DNA of 14,856 bases, taken from positions 213,152 through 228,007 of the forward strand of contig MU647004.1 of NCBI GenBank assembly GCA_026770585.1, in the 5' to 3' direction. Below the pieces are notes generated by a model. It ran no database searches, was not told the origin of the DNA, and saw only the letters and a list, made by a program, of their open reading frames with translations. This document shows positions 1-4,900 of this stretch, piece by piece; positions within the stretch are counted from its first letter, which is position 1, and every line of letters begins with the position of its first letter. Made by a program: the position numbers and the translations under genes. The DNA comes from Baffinella frigidus (Eukaryota; Cryptophyceae; Cryptomonadales; Baffinellaceae).

Positions 1-14
1 CCCCCCCCCCCCCC
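1..14. repeat. poly-C tract at window edge
   Basis: Fourteen consecutive C residues open the window. This is a homopolymer with no visible gene signal; it may be a real low-complexity tract or sit at an assembly boundary. Confidence 0.9.
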
Positions 15-101
15 TGATTCGCAATGCTGCTAAAATCGAGCCCACTCCCTTGTCCTTCCCATCAACCAGCTGCTTGCATGCATCGGACGTGTTTGGTGGC
101 G

Positions 102-153
102 TGATTTGCCCCAAGATCTCCGCGGAGATCTTGAGGATCTTGGGGGCAAATCA
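102..153. repeat. near-perfect inverted repeat with palindromic core
   Basis: The left arm (102-118, TGATTTGCCCCAAGATC) pairs with the right arm (136-153, GATCTTGGGGGCAAATCA), and between them lies a perfect 20-bp palindrome (113-132). The structure could form a strong hairpin. It lies in the presumed petC intron downstream of exon 2, so it may be a small mobile-element remnant. The rest of 1-372 is purine/GC-rich intron-like sequence, with a GGGAGG-rich run at about 305-365 and no exon that I can support. Confidence 0.75.
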
Positions 154-372
154 GCGGAACGCTCCGCTGGTAGATCTTGGGAGCGATGGGGAGCGGGGGT
201 CACGCACGCCAACACGTTCCAGCACCGCGGCTCCCAGTACGACACGAATGGCGGGGGGGGAGAGGGTTCGCCTACATCGCCGTTGTGAGTGAGGAGGAGA
301 GTAAGTGAGGGGGTGTGGGAGGAGGGGAGGGAGGGAGGTAGGGAGGGACGGGGGGTGAGGGGGGAGAGTTAC

Positions 373-1718
373 CGCCGCCGCCGCCACCGGCCTTCGCCGG
401 GGTGAGGAAGGAGATGAGCACGGCCGGGAGGACGAGGATGGGCCCGGCGATGGATCCGAGGAGGAGCGCGTTCATCAGGTTGCGGCGGCCCATGTCCGGC
501 ACGAAGCCCGACTCCATCATCCTGGGGGGGGAGGGGAGGGAGGGGGGTTAGGGGAGGGGGAGAGGTGGCGCGTGGTTGGTCGGCGGGGGTTGGGGAATAT
601 GCGGTGAGGGTTAACTTGATGGCCTCTGGTAACCACTCTCAAGGAATGGCCGTGGTATACAACTGTATCTCTGCTTGTGGCGACAGAGATGCAGGGCCCA
701 ACGTCGGATCAGACCACATCCTACAGCGCTGTAGGACGAAGTGCCGCGAGAGGGAAGTGGTTACGGGCGCTTCCAGCACGCGTTGCTGCGTTCTCGGTCC
801 GCCTCCAGCAGCCTCCATGCGATGCGTCTCATCTAACAAACTGTTCTTGTGCTCTGGGCAGCCAGGTCGTGCGAGACGATGGCTGCCTCGGGCCTGGCCA
901 AGCCCCCACCGCCAAGCCCCCACCAAGTGCATGCCCTGGCGTGGCCAATTCCTGTTAAGCCCTGTTAAGCCCTGTTAAGCCCTGCTAATTGGTGGTCAGC
1001 GCCGAGGCTGCAGCACTGAGCCGAGGTACTCTTAAAGCGCAGGCGAATAGGAGGTCGGAAATGTCAGACAAGGGCTTACTTGGGGGCGACAGCAGCGCCA
1101 GCGCGGGCGGAGCGGGCCGACTTGAACGAGAGGGCCGCCTTGGCGGGGGTGGTGAGACCCATCTGCATCGCAGCACAGCGAGTCAGAAAAGGCTGCATCC
1201 CGACATCACGTGATGGTGACCAGGACCTCGTCGCCCGCGGGGGCCATTTCGGGAGGACGACAGCACCGTCGAATCACGCATAACCAGCTAAGGAAACATG
1301 CTGGAAACTTTGGCACAAGAGCCCTGCCCCTGGCCCAGGCGGGCAACCAATGAGTATAGCGCGCCGCTTGAGAAACCTTTAAAGCACCCACGGGGGACAC
1401 AAGGTCGGGGAGCCGCTGCACAGGGCCGATACAGCCTGCATGAACCGCCGATCGAACTGATGCACTGCGTTCGATCCAATTCCGAAGCAGCGCGCGGCGC
1501 CCAGCGGCGCCTCGCCGTCCCGCCACTCTTCACGCGGAACACTCCGATTGTGGCCGCCGGAAGGGATTCCAGGCCGCCACCGTCGCCCCGGCCGCTCGGC
1601 GCCAGCGAGAAGAGGTGACTGTTCCCTCGGGCAGGAGTACGCGAGGCTGGGTGGGTACCGGGGCGACGGAGAAGGCCGAGGCCGAGGCCAGGGCCGCCAT
1701 GAGGACGAGGACGCGCAT
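373..1718 (-). CDS. petC: Cytochrome b6f Rieske iron-sulfur subunit, N-terminal part (exons 1 and 2; partial)
   Basis: PetC carries the 2Fe-2S cluster that passes electrons from plastoquinol to cytochrome f in the thylakoid b6f complex. Exon 1 is complement(1534-1718): it starts MRVLVLMAALASASAF, a hydrophobic signal peptide ending in the ASAF-type motif of complex red plastids, then a basic transit region ending RRPQSECS. Exon 2 is complement(373-521) and reads MMESGFVPDMGRRNLMNALL, then a hydrophobic segment, then PAKAGGGGG. The VPDM-x-RR-NLMN-LLLG block, one membrane span and a Gly-rich hinge are the characteristic PetC N-terminus. Junction: TTCCGC|GTGAAG donor and CCCCCCCAG|G acceptor, phase 2, giving S-A-M-M-E-S. 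Exon 2 ends at GGCG|GTAACT in phase 1. The Rieske domain with its two CxH motifs must lie beyond the left edge. I chose the ATG at 1718 over the upstream in-frame start because it directly precedes the signal peptide. Identity is confident; exon edges are inferred. Confidence 0.87.
522..1533 (-). other. petC intron 1
   Basis: The intron is about 1.0 kb between the two petC exons on the minus strand, with GTGAAG at the donor and a C-run plus AG at the acceptor. It holds a three-copy tandem decamer (951-980) and otherwise GC-rich sequence. Several open frames cross it on both strands, but none resembles a known protein and I treat them as chance. Confidence 0.65.
951..990. repeat. tandem decamer CCTGTTAAGC x3 plus one decayed unit
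   Basis: Three exact consecutive copies of CCTGTTAAGC (951-980) are followed by CCTGCTAATT. CCAATT on the left and AATTGG on the right make the array weakly symmetrical. Confidence 0.85.
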
Positions 1719-1960
1719 GCTGAGGGGCTTGGGAAGGAAGGAACATTTAAGCTCGGTTGACTGATCGCGTTTCGTAGGAGGTCCCACCACCCTACGAAAA
1801 CTGCTACGGTAGGATGGGAGGGGTCATCGCGAGGATACGTGACCCGGGTCAACTTTTGAGAAACTTGTAAGATCCCCAAAAGTGGAGGTGGGGATGCGCT
1901 AAATTTAGCTCCAGCTTTTGCCTGTTCCTTCGGGCAGAGATCCGCGCCCCTTAGAGCGCC
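1719..1960. promoter_or_regulatory. presumed divergent promoter between petC and the C48 protease
   Basis: About 240 bp separates the petC start (minus) from the proposed protease start (plus). It contains an inverted repeat TTTCGTAGG/CCTACGAAA (1770-1778 and 1791-1799) and a perfect 12-bp palindrome GCTAAATTTAGC (1898-1909). No TATA box is obvious. The regulatory role is inferred only from the head-to-head arrangement. Confidence 0.4.
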
Positions 1961-1972
1961 ATGGACAGGCTG
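1961..1972 (+). other. proposed first coding mini-exon of the C48 protease (MDRL)
   Basis: The next exon is closed upstream by an in-frame stop at 2217-2219, with no ATG between, so an upstream start exon is needed. ATG GAC AGG CTG|GTAGCC at 1961 is in a good context (GCC before ATG) and ends in phase 0, matching the phase-0 start at 2238. Other small upstream ATGs could serve instead. Confidence 0.45.
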
Positions 1973-4900
1973 GTAGCCGCTCCCGCCTCGACCCCGCACG
2001 AGGGCTGCGCACAACCCCCTGGCGTGCTGAGTGCTTTTGAGCAAGGGCCCTCGAAAACCGTCCATCAAACTCCACTCTCGCCCGCGAGATGGGGCGGGCC
2101 CATCCCAGCATCCAGCTCTGCAGTGCCCAGCCCCACTCCGTTCCCCTTCACGTGCAGGCACGGAGCACCTCTCCCCTGCCACATCTAGACCCCACCGCTT
2201 CCGCAGTCCAATACCGTGAACTGGCGTGTGCGTGCAGACGCTTTCAGAGGAGGAGATCGATGCGTTCAGCGAGCAGCGATGGCTGCTGGACCAGAACATC
2301 GAGTTCTGGCTCGAGCACGTCGTCCACGACCTCTTCGAGAGCGACGGCGTCTCCTTCCTCTCCCCATCCGCTGTGCAGATGGCGCACCTCTTCGGCCCAG
2401 GTCGCCGCTCAGCCGCGCCACGACCTTACCGCCCAGCGCGCCAGAAATCCCTCCTCTCATTCACCTCGGCTGAGCCGCACCCCCCGGCGTACGGCAGGCT
2501 CCAGCGACCTGGCGGAGGCGATCTTCAACGTGCGGGAGGAGCTAGCGGCGCCGCTGGTGCTGCTCCCGGTAAGGTCCGTTAGGTCCACCAGCCCTCACAG
2601 AAGGACCAAATCTCACCCCGGCGAGTATTCCTCAGGAATACTCGGCGGGATGAAATCATTTCGGCCCTTCTATTTCCTGGTGCCAGCTTGCCGGAATCCA
2701 CTGAGATAATACCAACCCGATTCACAATTTTGTCCTGCTGTGCGGGCTGGTGGGTTCGTTCGGTTCTTTTAACTCCCACCATAGGCGGACACTGGAGCTG
2801 GTGCTGCGGGATGGCCCTGCTTTGTCTCAAGCATCAGGCCCCCCGGTGCAGGTCAACGACAACGAGTCGGACGCGGCCGGGGGGTCGCATTGGTCACTCC
2901 TCGTGTTCCACCGCCCGAGCGCCTCCTTCAGGTCCTCTTCAAACCATTCCTTCTCAGAATCTCAGAGGGGATTCTGGGGGGGTATGGCGGCCAGCCAAAC
3001 AGTGGGCTGAGGAGGACTTTTCGACCAGAAATCTGGTCGAAATGTCTGTTAATCAGATGTCTTTGTACCGGGCATTTCTCAACTACTTCCGCGAAAATGA
3101 ATTGACCGATCTGCGAAGCCCACTGTGTGGGTGGGCGTGATGCGAGTGAAGTCGTGTTTCTTTTCACTTGCTCTCCGCCCTTTGAAATGTGATCAACTTA
3201 AACTACCGAAGGCGTGTGTGCATGGTGGCCATGTCGGTTTCGATCCGTAATGACACACGTTTCTCTCTTTGCAGGCCGTGTTGGTTTCGATGCGTAACAC
3301 CGCTTGTTTCTCTCGCAGGCACCTGGACTCGATGGGGGGGAGCAACACGGCGACCGCGCGGCGCATCGCTGCCGCGCTCGCCCCTCTCGTCGGTACCTCA
3401 CCACCAACCCTCCCGGGTGGACCAAATCATCGATTTTAGACTTGAGATTTGCCCTTGCGGCGTGATGCGCATCGCCACCGACGTCGGTACCTTCTTCTTC
3501 TTCTGTATTACTCTCGATACAGGCCGACCTCCAGAGGTCAAAGGTTGTCGCCATCTTTCAAAAGTTGACACATTTTGTGCCAGAAATCAACTTTTGAAAA
3601 ATAGTTCCAGGGCACTATTTGAGCAACCTCGGAGGGCTGGTGGACACTCTCGCTGGCGGTGCAGACATGGTGCCAGGCCGTGTTGGTGGTGAGCAAGGTC
3701 TCTCCATCGCAGGGGGGGTAGGAGGTGGAGTGAGAATCCATCCGGAAAATGCTCGTGTGAGCGGCCGACACGGGGTACAGTAAGTGGCACAATGCATCGA
3801 GCATGTGCGGCGCTGACGCTGGTTGTTTGGCAAGAAATTATGAATCTCTCCATCGCAGGGGCTATTTAACGACCGGTGCCTTATCCATTAGGCCACCGAC
3901 GTACCAAAAAGAGGAGCTACCCACACCTTGGATGGCTGTGTATATATACGACTCTCGGTATTCAAGGTCTCTCTATCGCAGGGGCACCAGACGCGGGCTT
4001 CGAGGAAGAGCAAGACGCCCCCCTTGACCAACGTGGCCAAACGCCCCTCTTGGTGTGAAACGTACTGCACACTTTCCCCCCCTCTTTACTTGTAAAAGAA
4101 TCCCTGCTTTAAAATAGTCACACTTCTAGCCTCGAGTGGTAGGCCGTGTTGGTGGTAAGCAAGGTGTCTGTATCGCAGGGGCGCCAGACGCGGGGTTCGA
4201 GGAAGAGCAAGACGTCCCCCAGCAGTCCAACGGCTTCGACTGGTACCCCCCCCTCCACCCCAGTCACGAGTGGGAATTTGAAATACAAGTCTGATTTTGA
4301 TTTTGAGGAAGAGCAAGGCGTCCCGCATTCGTCCCAACGGCTTCGACTTAATCCGAAAACAGGTGTTTTTCTTGTTAAAGCTGGCAATGAAATTTACCAA
4401 CCAACGGGTCGCGTCCGAAGCAATTGTGTAGTAAGTTTGGTTCAGATTGTTTCAAAGAAAAAATACTTGTTCCTGGATGAGTCTGGTCTATCCCGCCCCT
4501 ACCCCCACCCCGCCCTTTGTGCGTCCCGCCTCAGGAAATTGAGTACATGGTGGCCCGAGAGAGAGAGAGAGAGAGAGAGAGTGTGTGTGTGAGAGAGAGA
4601 GCGAGAGAGAGCGAGAGAGAGCGCGAGAGATGTTGGCTTCGATGCGTGATAAACACACTGTCCTCTCGGGCACGCAGGTGCAAGAGTTATGGTAACAATG
4701 ATTTCACCGGTGACAGAGACCACACGGTGGGCTTCGAGGATTTCGTTGGGCCTGGATTCCAGGGAGTTACGTGACCAAACTGCACCAGAAAATCTCTCAA
4801 GTTAATTACATCAATGCGAGTTGACTTTTGATGAAAGGTTCGTAGTCCACCGTGTGGATTGATTGTTACTAAACTTCGAGTGATACGAGCAATGCTGAGT

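Noticed and set aside
1379-2299. Longest open frame in the window (306 codons, minus strand)
   Set aside because: It crosses petC exon 1 in another frame, the promoter region and the antisense of a protease exon. Its composition is GC-driven, with no recognisable domain.
3538-3853. Overlapping minus-strand frames of 72-88 codons
   Set aside because: They are antisense to the intron repeats and pseudo-exons, with no motif, and end inside repeat copies.
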